Below are positions 10,403 through 23,091 of a DNA stretch of 64,000 nt, in pieces. The notes under the pieces were generated by a model that was not told where the DNA came from, did not search any database, and worked only from the letters and a program-made list of their open reading frames with translations. Positions within the stretch are counted from its first letter, which is position 1. Each line of letters starts with the position of its first letter. The position numbers and the translations under genes are program-made. This DNA is from Proales similis (Eukaryota > Rotifera > Eurotatoria > Ploima > Proalidae): NCBI GenBank assembly GCA_019059635.1, contig JAGVRJ010000011.1:806001-870000 (forward strand). The letters are read 5' to 3'.

Positions 10403-13155
10403 ATCCCCCGAGACTGCTTTAACTTTATTTTGCTTTATATTTCAAATAGCAATAAGTCAATTTATTAATTGAAACCTAGAACATAGCTTTTTTGTTATAT
10501 TAGTTATTTAAATCTTTATTAAATTTTTGGCATTATTGCTAAACATTTTTCGATGACCGGGCGTTTCGGCATTCCACCATACCAATAAAACTAGTAATTA
10601 GCCAAGTATGTTTTGGATTTAGTATTTTTATATAGACATAATAGATTCGAATTATTCAACATGTTTACTTTTAGTAAGGCTTATAGGAGCTGAAATTTTC
10701 AAAATATCTGGTACAAAAGCTTTGATTAAGGTTACAAGGCATTTTACCCGCGGATCGTGCTGTGTTAAGATCTTTAACAAAGCGTCTAATATAATACCCT
10801 ATGTCTAATATAAAGTAAACATTAGTTGTTTTGATTTCCAAGCGATTGGCTTAATTTCTTTATTAGCTTAGCTGCAAATAAGTCAAGAGTTTTCATCTGC
10901 CAAGCCTAACTACAAGCCCAAGAACAAAGTGCTATAATTTTAAATCGACTCGAACCTAGATTGTATACTCTCTTCTTCAGGAGCTTCTTTTAGATACCAA
11001 CTAAAATTACTTTTGCACAAATTATGAAACCATTTGGTGTGGGGTAGTTATCGCGAATTGCGTTTAAATTATTCATCGAGATCATGCTCTAGCGCCCTTA
11101 TATCATGCAGACCTAAGCGAGTAAGCTTGAGCTCAAAAAGCTCGACTTATGAAGGCAGCTTTGATGGAAATCTCTATATTAAAAAAGCTACTACTTCGTG
11201 AGTACGCACAAAATAGGCACCAATAATAATTCCCTAAGATTGGAAGCTATATTAAAAAATCCTCATCGATAAATTTTGTATATCGCTGTTGGGCGTGATC
11301 ATTAGAGACATGTGTTTCCGCTTTTGAAGCTTTATTTCTTGTCAGCTTTCAACTGACAAACGCGTATGCGTGTTGCTTCAAAACTGCCAACTCATATGAA
11401 AAGCAGTCAAAGTTGAGGAGGCCAATTAGAGCAGATGCGTTTGGCTAAAAATATCGTGTTTGCAACCTCACAAACGTCAAATAGGGTTTTAGGCACATTA
11501 AAATTAGCTTCAGTGTTTCAACTATGAGTCACTCCGATAGCTTGCTGTTCTAATCCCGACTTTTATTTTTTCTTCAATACTTAAACAAAAAATGCGAATT
11601 TCAATCAATTTGACGCAGAATCGGCATTGAAATTTCGGCTACTTGACATACTGAAATATTTAGCTGATATACGCGTCAAATCAATCAAACTCGATGAAAA
11701 TTGCTTTAGAAAGGTGAAATATGTGCTTAAAACGCAATCATTTCCCTCTGAAACGCTTGCCAGACTAGCAATAGCAATCAGCTTTAAGAAGTATGACCAT
11801 AAATAAGTGCAAGCCTGCTTGAGAGTTCAAGGGAAAGGAAAGAGCAGAGAGAATGCATAAAAACGATAACGATTGAAAATCGTTTCAGTATGTTAAAGGC
11901 AATAAGGCTGTCTTGTGCTTGCTTCATCTTTCATTAGGCAACATAGTGCTAAATAGTATAGTGAAAAACCAACTCATTCTCCAAGTTAATTCATTGTCGT
12001 CACTTTTAATTTACTCAACCAAATCATGTTCAACCACCACTTTGGCACAACTTATATACTTTGTGTTGTTTTGTTTTTACTTTATGCATTCACGCTCGTC
12101 ATAGCTTTCGTAACGACCAAATGCATACCAAATATTTAACTGAGAAAAAGGAAAAATGCAAGTCCGTTTGCAAATTTTTTACAATATCCGCTGTGTAAAG
12201 CAACAACAAACAGTTATAATTAAAATTTCAGGAGCTGATTATATTTAATACTAACGTTTGTTCTTTCTTTATTACCAATGACTTAAAGCTTTCGAGTAGT
12301 GCTCACTGCAAATCAAAGGCCGGAATAATGGAAATTAAAAAAATCATCAATCTATTGTTCGAAAGGAAAAAGCAACCTAAAGTGATGAATAAATTAGATC
12401 AGTAAGAAAATGTTATTGAGTGAGCAGAACTCTAACTGATGATTGGTTAGACGATTTTAAGAAGATTACGTGACATTTTGACAATCTAGGGCTAAACGCT
12501 ACGTTTTACTAGCAAAGAACAATTCATAACGTAAAGAGTCATCCAGCATTATGACCTAGAAAAAATTTCAACATGGTTCAACTCCCCTCTTATGATTCTT
12601 TTTTTCTGCCAAAATTAAAAAAGAATTGTTTTTCTGAATTTATTCCTATGTGCACTTTTATTTGTTATCTGTTCATCACATTTCATTTTTACTATTGTCC
12701 GTCATTAAAGGGGGTTTCGCCAATGATTGCCAATGATTGATAATGATTGAGTTTCGGAAGAATCTCTCGGGCACATATTAAATAATTTGAATTATGCCAA
12801 ATATACGGGTGTTATAATTTCTCTGATTTACAGAGCCACGTTTATTCAATTTTTACCGAATTTTTGATCTCTTTCAATTTTCACTTTTCTTTCAAAGTTA
12901 TAATTCTTCAAAGATAACTTGGATCACGAGTAAATCTTAATTGAAGACAAAAGAGAGTTAAAGCTTGATCATTGCAAAGAATTTCATTGCACTTCAATCA
13001 GCTCTGTTTTTGATTTATCAAACATATGAGCATATATTCATTTAGTGCTTTTCTTGAGTATGATCAGCAGTAGCTCTTGGATTAATTATTATTTTTTTTA
13101 GATTCGCTTCATCCAGATTTAAATAAACTCGATTGAGTTTTTATATTCTTAGAAA
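10403..13155. other. Long intergenic interval upstream of EAAT
   Basis: About 2.7 kb separates the deubiquitinase 3' end from the transporter start. I see only AT-rich DNA with no long conserved frame. A small plus-strand frame at 11913-12104 has no recognisable protein character. A short run of three aatgattg copies lies near 12720-12750. The interval may hold distal regulatory sequence for the transporter, but I can identify no specific element. Confidence 0.5.
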
Positions 13156-15312
13156 ATGGCCGCTGAGCAGCAACCCTGTCTTGAAAAGCCAAATAATAGG
13201 TCTTCAGACAGTCATTTGATCCAAAACAAAGTAAGTGTCCTTATTTTATACAGCAAAAGTTTTAAATGTTAGATCAATGCCTCTTAAGGTTAAGCGACAT
13301 TTAAAAGAAAATCTCCTCCTTGTTTTAACCATTGCAGGGATATTTCTCGGAATCACACTGGGATTTATTGGACGTCTTTATTCCCTTGGACCAACTGCTA
13401 TTGTGATTATTAGTTTTCCTGGCGAGATGCTTCTCAGATTGTTAAAAATGCTGATTCTTCCCTTGATTATTTCAAGTTTGATTACTGGTTTGGCTCAGTT
13501 GGATCCAAAATCAAGTGGCAAAATGGGCAGTCGGGCACTAATTTACTATCTATCATCTACTCTTGTGGCAACCTCGACAGGCATATTTTGGGGTCTAGTT
13601 ATAAGACCAGGAAGACAAAAATTGGACCGACAAAGCTCTTCAACAAGCTCGTCTGACCCAGTGTCAACACTAGATGCAATTTTAGATATCATAAGGTTTT
13701 ACAAATTTTTCTTGTTATCGTTATTTTTAAAATCTTATATTATAAATCTTGAAAAGGAATATGTTTCCAGAAAATATTGTTCAAGCGTGTTCTCAGTCAG
13801 TCATGACAAAATATGTCAAGGTTAGACTTCCAGCAGCAGCTTCCGTAGCGGCCAATGCGACCGAAGTGCTCGGCGGAATATCAGAGCCTTCATACAAGAT
13901 TACGCGTCAACTTGTTTATGTGGATGGCACCAACGTCATGGGTAAGCTAACTAAATTAGAAAAGGGCTAATGCTACTCAAATTATTAATTATCAAGGTCT
14001 TGTGGTTTTTTGCATCTTATTTGGCATTTTTGTAAGCATGTATAAAAGCGAAGCGCAGATTATCTATGACTTTTTCTACGTCTTAAATGAGTTAATAATG
14101 AAGATCATTGCTTTTATCATGTGGTAATGTATTTTCCTAATCATTTCCTCTCTGTGATTTTTTTTTAAACTCTATGATAGGTATTCACCATTTGGTATTC
14201 TATGTTTGGTTGCCGCAAACATTATTAAAATCGAAAACATGGCTGACACAGCGCAACGTTTGAGTATATACATGATGACAGTCATGATTGGACTTTTCAC
14301 TCACGCACTTTTTACACTTCAAATCGTGTACTTTATATTCGTGAGAAAAAATCCTTTCAATTATTTAAAAGGTCTTTTGCAAGCTTGGCTGACAGCCGTT
14401 GGAACCGCGTCCAGGTAATTTTCTTGCTTTTAATTCTCTGACACCCTAGTGGTAAAACATTTCTCGATGTTTCAGCTCAGCAACGCTACCGATTACATTT
14501 CGTTGTTTAGAGGAGAACAACCGAATAGACAAGCGAATAACTCGATTTATGCTCCCTTTAGGCGCCACTATAAACATGGACGGTACTGCATTATATCAAT
14601 GTGTAGCCACCATATTCATAGCTCAGTTGAATGGAATCGATTTAGGAGTTGGTGAGCTTCTTACCATTTGGTAAAATTTTTCAGAAGCTGATTCTTAAAT
14701 ATACTGATTCTTCATCCCACTTTTTGTCAGCTTGACTTCTATTGCCACTAGTATAGGTGTTGCCAGTGTCCCAAGTGCCTCGCTTGTGACCATGCTTATC
14801 ATCCTTGCCACTGTTGGCCTTCCATCAGAGGATATGTCGTATATTATTACCGTCGATTGGTTGCTGTAAGTGTTATTGGCAAGGAAATTAACGTTCGCCG
14901 GTTTTATTCACTTAAAAATAGTGATCGTATGAGAACGTCCATAAACGTTCTTGGAGATGCCTATGGTTGCGGTATAGTGGAGCATTTGTCACGAGATGAA
15001 CTCAAGAAGCTTGACGAAGATATGGAGTTAGAGCTTTCTAGAATGGGGGCACCACCGATTGATTTGAACCGCTCATTTGGAGAAGGGCATCCAAGCATCA
15101 TGGTTGAAGAAGCCGATGAGAACAAACCCTTATCAGGCTCAAGTGCAGATATAAATACGTCAGCAAATGCTATGGATGCAATGAGGCGTCGCTCACGAGC
15201 AATGTTCTATAATCCGAGGATTCCTTATTCAGTTTATTCAATGCCTCAAATAACCACAACTGAAGTTACAAGATCAGGAGAGTCCGATAAAAAACAAGAC
15301 AGTAAATTGTGA
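13156..15312 (+). CDS. Excitatory amino acid transporter (SLC1/EAAT family)
   Basis: This is a sodium-coupled glutamate/aspartate symporter of the plasma membrane. I can splice eight exons with in-phase GT-AG borders: 13156-13230, 13289-13695, 13757-13941, 13997-14123, 14181-14414, 14476-14670, 14731-14865 and 14922-15312, giving 582 residues. Family hallmarks are present. TM1 reads [17 protein letters not shown]. The HP1 loop reads [14 protein letters not shown] and is followed by [12 protein letters not shown]7 carries [11 protein letters not shown]2 carries [17 protein letters not shown]8 reads [14 protein letters not shown] and keeps the substrate-binding Asp and the Arg that selects acidic amino acids. 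The N-terminus is cytosolic and the last ~110 residues form a hydrophilic tail. Introns are 55-61 nt. An AATAAA near 15815 fits the 3' end. Which EAAT subtype it is cannot be told. Confidence 0.95.
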
Positions 15313-16094
15313 CGAGTTGAAAGTAGAAATAAGATCTTTTTATCGGAATCATACGCTTCCCCAAAATCTACTTTCTCTTATTGCCACGACTCCATAACAA
15401 ATTTTATCCCTTATCTCTTTAGCTTCATTATATTTAGAAAAGATATCTAACCCGTTGAAATAACGGCAAAGCAAAGTATTCTAGTACCAAAAAAATACAA
15501 AAAAAACACAAATGAAACATATTAATTAAGTCCCTGCCCAAGTTTGAGTTGCAATTAAGAATTAGTGGCTATAACCGAAAAGCGTTTAATGAATTTCTAG
15601 TAATTTGAATAATTGTTAAAAATTATTGTGCGGTTATCTTTCACTTTTTAAACTTGATTTAAACCGTTTTAGTTTTAGAAAGAACTACGAATGAAAGATT
15701 ATGGTAAAGTCCCATTTCAATCTCTTAAAAAAACGCTTATTTCGAAATAATTGTAGTTGGTCATCCTTTTACCTTTTGAAAGCAATATATTCTCATTGAA
15801 AGTAAAAATTAATAAATAAACTGGAAGCCTCTTTCTGAGTGTTTTTATTCAATTTTTCTATCCTTACTACAATCGGAATTCGCGTTATTTTTAGAGAAAC
15901 GGTCGAAAATACGTTGAGCATCTTTATTCCCAAGCCATAGAGTGCCTGCCTTGAGAATTTTGTTAATTCTTGTCTCTTCTGGACGATAAGGTTCTTCTAA
16001 GTTTTGGTTGTTTATTGGACATATCTGCTCAACAGTTAATCTTTCATTCGATTTGACAATATATGGTTATAAATTATTCTTTTGGAAGAATGTT

Positions 16095-19000
16095 TTACTC
16101 GAGCTTCTTCTTATCCGCTTCCTTCCTTCGTTTAAAATAAGAATCAATTGTTCTTGATTTAAATAGAATTTTCTCCTCTAACGGCTCTGGTCTAGATTCA
16201 TTAATTTGGTTGTTTTCTCTATATTCCCTTTACATTAAACAATTAAACCAACATGTGCTAAAAAAAAGAATACTCGAAATGGTATTGAGCTAAATTCAGA
16301 AAGTAAGGGTCATGGTTTTCCTCTTCATAAACAATTTCCAAAAGCTCTTCAAATGGTTCATTTTCTTTTTTTCTTTCTTAACATTTTCTAAAATTTAATT
16401 GTTTATGATATATTTGCTCTTTTTGATGGTTACTTTTCGATTTAAGATCAGCTGGTATTTTATTTGTTAATTTTTTTGGAGCACTTGTAACTATTTTTCC
16501 TTTTTTACTGAGTCCGGATAGGTTTAAAGAATTTTGTTTCATTTCAATTTTATCACTTTGAATAAGATCGAATGTTTTGTGCACGTCGAGACCGACTTTG
16601 AAGTGAATAACAATACGATTTGATTTTAAGCACAGTATTATTTTTTCTTACCAAACTTAAGGAAAATCAACGAAGCATGGATACAAGTACCATTATAGCT
16701 TGGTATAATAGTAAATATTCGTCTCCAAACTTGCATGTTATTAATGAATTCCAGATAACTTTTAGAGCAATATTATGATAAGTGTTAAAAAGCGAAAGTG
16801 TTCATTTTATAGCACCGACTTAAGCCTATTCACTCCAAGAAGGTGATTGTTTTCATCCCCTAGTATCAACACTATTTCTTTGAGCATATAAAGAATCCCT
16901 TCATTTTTTGGGTGAATCTGATAATAATTTTCAAAAACCACTTTCAATTCAAGTTGAAAGCTTTGGGATTTGGTATGATTTTCAATAAGTTTGAACTCGA
17001 TTTTAAAAAAAGGAAGTTGTTTAACTTGATCTAAAATTTGGCTTCCGAATGGAGGTGGTTTTCCTAATACTCGCTCGATTTGATTTGGTTTAAGTTCGAG
17101 CAGCTTACAAAACGAGTCTATGCCATTATTAACAAACGACTTAGACAATTTGTCACCGATTCGAGGAAATTGCTTGAAAATAAAAGGCGAATCATGCCAG
17201 ATCTTGACTAAAAAACTTTTGTAAGTGACAATTGAATTGATATATGTTTCGTAATTGCATTCGGATGGATTTGTTAATGCCTGTTGAGTAAGAATTTCAA
17301 CAATCCCTTATAAGAGAAGATTTTTAAATTTAAGAAAAATAAACAAAAACTATGAACAATTTACATTTTAAAATACGCTGACCAATTTGAAATATTCGAA
17401 ACGTTTCTTTATTGAGGGAAAAGTCGCTGATAAGCAAACTACTCAACTTGGCTTGAATTAAACTATGAATTAAACAAATGTTTATTTTTAAAAATTTTGT
17501 AAATAGTATAAGACTTAAAAATTTTTATACATGTTGACTTTCATAGCACTAGTCTTAACTTTTCCCTTTAAGAAATAGCGAATTGAGTTGGTGTTGTTTT
17601 TTTTTTGCGATTTTGCATTATTGTTTAAAACATTCAGAATCGAACGTTCATTCATTCTGAGCTTGAATATATGCATTTCATTGGCCGCCGAAATAAGTTC
17701 AATCTTAAAAGTTATTTTGCCGCAAGTAAATAAAGAAGTTCTAAACTTTCTATCTTACCAAGTCAAAAATGCTTTTTGCATCCAGCGCTCGCTCGCTTTC
17801 TGACTGAACAAGTTTCAAATTGGTCATAATTTGCTTCAAGGTAAAAAATGAGATGCAATTCTTTGCCATCAATTCGGCGTTTAACGTTGGCGTAAAAAGC
17901 TGATCCTCATTCATACAATCCTCTTTAATCAAATTGAAATCAGTCATCAATTTCAGATTTTTTTGAATGAGTTCGCTTAAACAGATGTTAAGCTTCTTGT
18001 CATTTTCTACCATAGTAATATCCAGATCGTAAAATTTAGGGTTTTTACGCATTCGAACAAAAAGATAAGTCGCTTTTAGCCATTGAATCGCGGTTTGTAT
18101 ATTGTAAATGGTGCCCAAAACAATTTCCATGTTTAAATGCTCTATCAATTCTTTATGCAAACTATGAAACATAGTTTTTAGTAAGCAGCAGTTAAACATA
18201 TTTTTTTTTTGCTTATCATCAGTTAAATTCATTTACTTGCTTTCAATCGGCTGGTTTTTTACAAGCAATTTTTCATATTTAGACTGGATATTTTTCTTAA
18301 AGAAAAGTTTTTAATTTAAAAACTAAATTCCTATTAACCTTATCTTTTAATTTAGTCATAATTATGGCTCTTCCTATTTTATCAAACTCAAAATAATGAA
18401 TTGAAATAAAATTTTTAAGCATAGCTTAAGTTCATAGATATACCTGAGGACGACCTGCACGGCCAATCATCTGATTAATTTGAGTTGCGTTATATTCAGC
18501 CCAAGACGAAGAGTCGGTATAGAACATAGTTGACTTAATCACTACAAGTCTTGCAGGGAGATTAACACCGATTGCAAGTGTGCTTGTGCTGACTAGATTT
18601 AATGAAAGATCTTTATTACTAAACTATTAATTCCGATCTCTTAACCTACGGAGTACTAGGATACTGCCTTGCAGAAATAGATCCTCTATTAGGTGTCTTT
18701 CTCTTGTCTCCATTCCAGCATGATGATACCCGATTGCATGATTGATCACTAATTCTTTTAAATTTGCATCTCGGATACCAGCTAATTGTCGGGCATGAAA
18801 GGAATCTTGATTTCTATGCTGAACATAATTGGACATTTTCGCAAGTATTGTTGCTCCCTGTTGGGCGCTTTTCCTTGTTGGACAAAACTAAAAAAAATTT
18901 TAATTACTTACTATTAATAAATTAATAAACTACGCACCACCAATGTCGGCTTGCCATCTGAATAGGTTTCAATAACCGTACTAAGCTTGTAACTTAGTGA

Positions 19001-20389
19001 AAGATCGAAAGCAAACTCATTCATATTTGATGAGCAATTGAAACCAAGCACCACCTTTTCCAACTTGATTGGTCGATATGTTTCATTTAATCTTTCAAAT
19101 TATCAATTAAAATTTAAGAACTATAAAAACAGAGCTTGATTTCGAAACCAACTTCAAAAACTTTGCGGCTCGTTTTTGACTTCCATCCTCACTGAGCCAA
19201 CTGGCAAACTTAAGTAAATAAGTTAAAAAGACGATGATGAAACCAAATAGCCAGCAAAATTTACATCTTCAATATTTGGTATGGTTGCTGAAATGGCTAA
19301 AAATCGTATCAAGTCTGGCTTGTTTTGTTGCATATGAATAGAGAGCATTTTCATTCGGCTAATCACTCTTTCAATTACAGCACCACGTGAGTCTTCGCCC
19401 AAAAAATGTATCTCGTCTATCAGAAAGAGGCGAATTTTAGGCAAGATTCGATGATGGCTTTGCGATTGACGACTTAAATAGTCCCATTTTTCCTGTAAAC
19501 TATTCTTATAAAACTAGTCAGCTATGAATGTTTAATTCGAGTAAGACATACCGGAGTAGTACAAATTAAATTTGCATTTTCTAGATCTTGCATGTTATCT
19601 TGTTCATCACCCTCTGTATCGCCAGTTAATTCCAAACAACGTAAATCATGGGCTTTCTCGAATTTTTCCTTCCATTCGTTTAATTTTTCGGTACATAAAG
19701 CCTTGAGGGGTGCCACTACGGAAAAATTAAATTTTCTGCCAAAATGGTGATAAGCTGAAATACTAGCCATACTATAAACGATCTTTAAGTCACTTCTAAC
19801 TCGCTCTTGATTAAGAAGTCTTATTATTGCTAATTCGAGTAAAGCGGTCTTTCCAGAGCTCGTCGGTGCACATAAAACGAGGTTTTGATCCGAATAGACT
19901 ATCTAGAAATGCGAGATCACGATTCGGAAAAAAGATAAATGTTTTGATTATCAATTTTACATCATCGAAGACAGCCGATTGGACTTGATTAAACGATCTG
20001 TAATCAACAAATATGTTGCGGTACTCAAAAGCTTAAGAAAAATCATTAAAAATCTAGAAAAACTCAAATTTAAATTAGTTATTACGTATTTCATCAATTG
20101 AACGATTATTTTTGGTATCTCCTTTTTTAAATGTCTCCGAATTGTTTTCTTCATATATTTCAGCAGGTTTTTGAGGAAATATTTTTTCTTTTTCCCATTC
20201 AGATTTGTAGATGTTATTTTGAGAATGCGAAAAATACGGACTTTTGTCCTTGTTGGATTCAGAAAGTAACTTCTTGACAACCATCGGCTTGCATCCTGAT
20301 TCAGACAATTGCAAAGATTCAGTATCACTTTCTCTTTGGTTCAAGTCAAGTGGTTGGCATGACTGGGCTACGCTCTCTTCCGTCGCCAT
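16095..20389 (-). CDS. HFM1: HFM1/MER3-like meiotic ATP-dependent DNA helicase
   Basis: This Ski2-like superfamily 2 helicase unwinds recombination intermediates to promote meiotic crossovers. Reading from 20389 downwards, the first exons are 20086-20389, 19961-20031 and 19552-19902. The chain runs from a disordered N-terminus into FNQVQSAVFDDV, then Walker A (APTSSGKT), motif Ib (LTGDTEGD), the DEIH box (LIDEIHFLGE), motif III (AISATIPN), YHHAGM, GVNLPARLVV and QMIGRAGRPQ. A winged-helix region follows (LHKELIEHLNMEIVLGTI), then a Sec63-type domain ending near 16810 with PPFGSQILDQVKQLP. Further exons reading FVGLDVHKTFDLIQ and a lysine-rich tail (SYFKRRKEADKKKLE) extend the frame to a stop at 16095. 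Many introns are 50-65 nt. Exon borders after about 16810 are uncertain and one donor there looks non-consensus. HELQ is less likely, because the DEIH and QMIGRAGRPQ context and the domain order match HFM1. Confidence 0.88.
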
Positions 20390-21164
20390 CTTCTTTGTTT
20401 AAATTGCTCTAGTTTGAATTAAACATGTGTTCTGGGTTATTTTTATTTTTATACGCAAATATAGTCTATTTTTAGATGAGTAGGTAAAAATCAATTGATT
20501 TTTAGAAACTCTAGTTGAAATCTTGTCGAACTCTTGTCGCTCGACTATTACTTTTTTTATTCAAATTTAAAACTTTCACAAGGCCAATTCAGACAATCGT
20601 AAAGAAATCAAAATTCACAACCTAAAGAACTTGATGTAAGGCTAAAATTGAGCTAACAAAGCTAGAATCAATGAGTTCCATCTAACTATTCTTCTTGACC
20701 ATCTTGATTGATATAGGCTCCAATCCAAAAATAAGGAATTGTTGAGTTAGTTAAAAAAATATATATTAAAAGTTCACTTCTAGGCTCGTTCGAGGCATTG
20801 CCAGGCAGCTCAAGTGAGAATGAAGAATACAGAAAATAGAAAATTCCTAATTTAAATTTATAATTTTTAATACTGACGTTCACTTAATTCGATTTCGAAC
20901 ATCCTTAAGAAGTTTGAATAAATTCTTTTAAGAGAGCGGACAGAATTATGTGCATCACCAAAACTTGCAGCTCAAGGCGAGGGATTGCAATTAAATGTAA
21001 ACTGATCAAACTGTAATAGACACATGCCTCGTAAATAGTATGCACACGTAAGCCTAAGATCCATTTCAAGCCGATTCGCAAATAGCGTGCTTTTAGTTAA
21101 CTATTCAAACTTTTCTAGACAATTTTGAAGCGAATTTTACGCTAACATATTTTCATCCAGAAAT
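20390..21164. other. Divergent intergenic region between HFM1 and eEF1B-delta
   Basis: HFM1 reads leftward and the elongation-factor gene rightward, so this interval of about 0.8 kb should contain both promoters. I see AT-rich sequence without a clear TATA box or initiator. A 65-residue minus-strand frame at 20686-20883 has no recognisable domain and no supporting exon and is not called. Confidence 0.45.
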
Positions 21165-22118
21165 ATGAGTGTTCTCCTGATTAACGAGAAAGTTTTCTTA
21201 AACCGATCATTGTATAAAGAGGCTGAGAGGCACTACGCTAACCGTGAAAATGTAAATTGTTACTTATTTTAATATTTTTATTAATGAATTGTCCTTTAAC
21301 CTAAAAAAACTTTCTTAATTAGTTTTCGCTTCAGACAGTTTCAAGTAAAATTTCAGACGAATTTTCTAAATTTCGTCAACGAATAAGCCAGCATTTAGAT
21401 ACAACTGGCGAAGACTCTATCCAAGTAAGCGAGCTCTTGGGTCGTCTTCAATTGGTTGAAAAAGAAAACCAGCAGTTGAGAAGCTTGGTTTCCCAGCTTG
21501 AAAGTAGACTGGCCATCATTGAGAAAAGCAATCCTATTTTCAAGCAACCAACCAAAGCAATCACTGTTGCTGATGCTAAGCCGACTGCCAAAAAAGACGA
21601 TGACGATGACTTTGACCTTTTTGATGATGATGAAGAGGACTCTGAAGAAAAAAAAAGAATAACTGAAGAGCGGTTAAAGGCATATGCTGATAAAAAATCT
21701 AAAAGTAGGTCGATTTGCCTAGTATTTAGTATTGTAATCTCAATAATAATCAACATTTCTCTTGTTTGAAGAACCTGCTTTGGTGGCAAAGAGTTCAGTG
21801 CTCTTCGATGTTAAGGTTTGGGATGATGAAACCGACATGAAAGCTCTTGAAGAGTCAGTTCGCTCAATTGAGATGGATGGTCTTGTTTGGGGAACTTCAA
21901 AACTTGTACCAGTTGCATTTGGTGTAAAGAAGCTTCAAATTCAGTGCGTTATAGAGGATGATAAGGTAGAAAAAGACATTCTTCATAATTCGTCAGCTAC
22001 ACCATTAATAACATAAAACTAAACTTTTAAGGTCAGTACTGAAGTGCTAGAGGAAAGAATCTGTTCGTTTGAAGACTACGTTCAGAGTGTTGACATTGCT
22101 TCCTTCAATAAGATTTAA
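21165..22118 (+). CDS. EEF1D: Translation elongation factor 1 delta (eEF1B-delta)
   Basis: This is the guanine-nucleotide exchange subunit of the eEF1B complex, which recharges eEF1A with GTP in the cytosol. Four exons splice cleanly (21165-21251, 21335-21704, 21772-21965, 22032-22118) into 245 residues. The N-terminal half has a heptad leucine-zipper region ([19 protein letters not shown]), typical of the delta rather than the beta subunit. An acidic segment follows ([18 protein letters not shown]). The C-terminal exchange domain is strongly conserved, with [33 protein letters not shown] and the terminal VDIASFNKI. The intron after EDDK must be removed to restore [10 protein letters not shown]. 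Introns are 66-83 nt. Confidence 0.95.
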
Positions 22119-23091
22119 ACACTGCCATAACATTCCTTTATTTTCAAAGTAGTTAAGTGTTTGTTTTAGTTCTATAAAAGTAGTTAATCCTTAACTAATA
22201 ATTGGGGGAGTTAAGCGATTGCTTTAAATTTGCTTACTACTTTAGGTCATATTGGGTTTTGTTCACTCCAGCCACACAATAATAAGAAACATAACTTTAA
22301 ACTTATGGTTTCTTTAAAATTTGTGCTTCCTTTTTTAGACTCGAAATTCTAATTTTCTGCCAACAAATCCCATTTAGCGACTTTAAGTTTCTTAAAATCA
22401 GGTATCAGATATCAAGATTTATTTCAGATATGAATTTTTTGGTATTAATAAAACTGCTTAAATGAAAAGGTTCTAATCCAAACGTAAGGAAATTCTTGTT
22501 GTTTAAAATTTTTTGTTTTAATTTTTATTTATTGATTGAAATGAAAAGCATAGAGCAACACGATTGCTAGGCATTAATCGTGAGGAGGTTACTTGTGGAG
22601 GTAAAGATGCTTCCGACTTTTCAATATGATTAAAAAAGTGGCTGCGGAGAAAGCCCGCTCAGATCTGTCTATAAATAATTAACAATCATAATATTCTATT
22701 ATGCTGTATTAGTATTTTAAGTATATGATTCCAATCTTAGGCAGAAAGCGCGACTATGATGGAAATAGCTTAAATATTTAAAATTAGAGTTTTAGTTCGA
22801 TAGGATATATGAAGTTTGATAGCAATCAGAATTTGAATCGTTTAGGAAATTTTAAAGGAATAGAAAATCGAGAATATTATCTTCTCAAATGGGTACACAA
22901 CTGAGGAGCCAGTACTCAATAGAATAAATTAGAAAATCGATAAAGATATATTATACATTTTTCTTTTTATAGCTAGATACCGCCTTGGCGATAAATATCA
23001 TCGGCTATTTCTAAATCAAAACAATTTTTGTGTCATCAAAGGATTCTCCTCTGTATCTCTTGGCCGAGCTTGAGAACATTTTCTGCAATGA
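22119..23091. other. Intergenic, no gene recognised
   Basis: The interval of about 1 kb between the elongation factor and the CHIC gene is AT-rich. It presumably contains the 3' untranslated region of the former and the promoter of the latter. No conserved frame, RNA gene or repeat was seen. Confidence 0.45.

Noticed and set aside
11913-12104. 63-residue plus-strand frame upstream of EAAT
   Set aside because: Leu/Ser-rich translation of AT-rich DNA with no neighbouring exons or domain.
20686-20883. 65-residue minus-strand frame between HFM1 and eEF1B-delta
   Set aside because: No recognisable domain, no acceptable upstream exon, and it lies in a divergent promoter interval.
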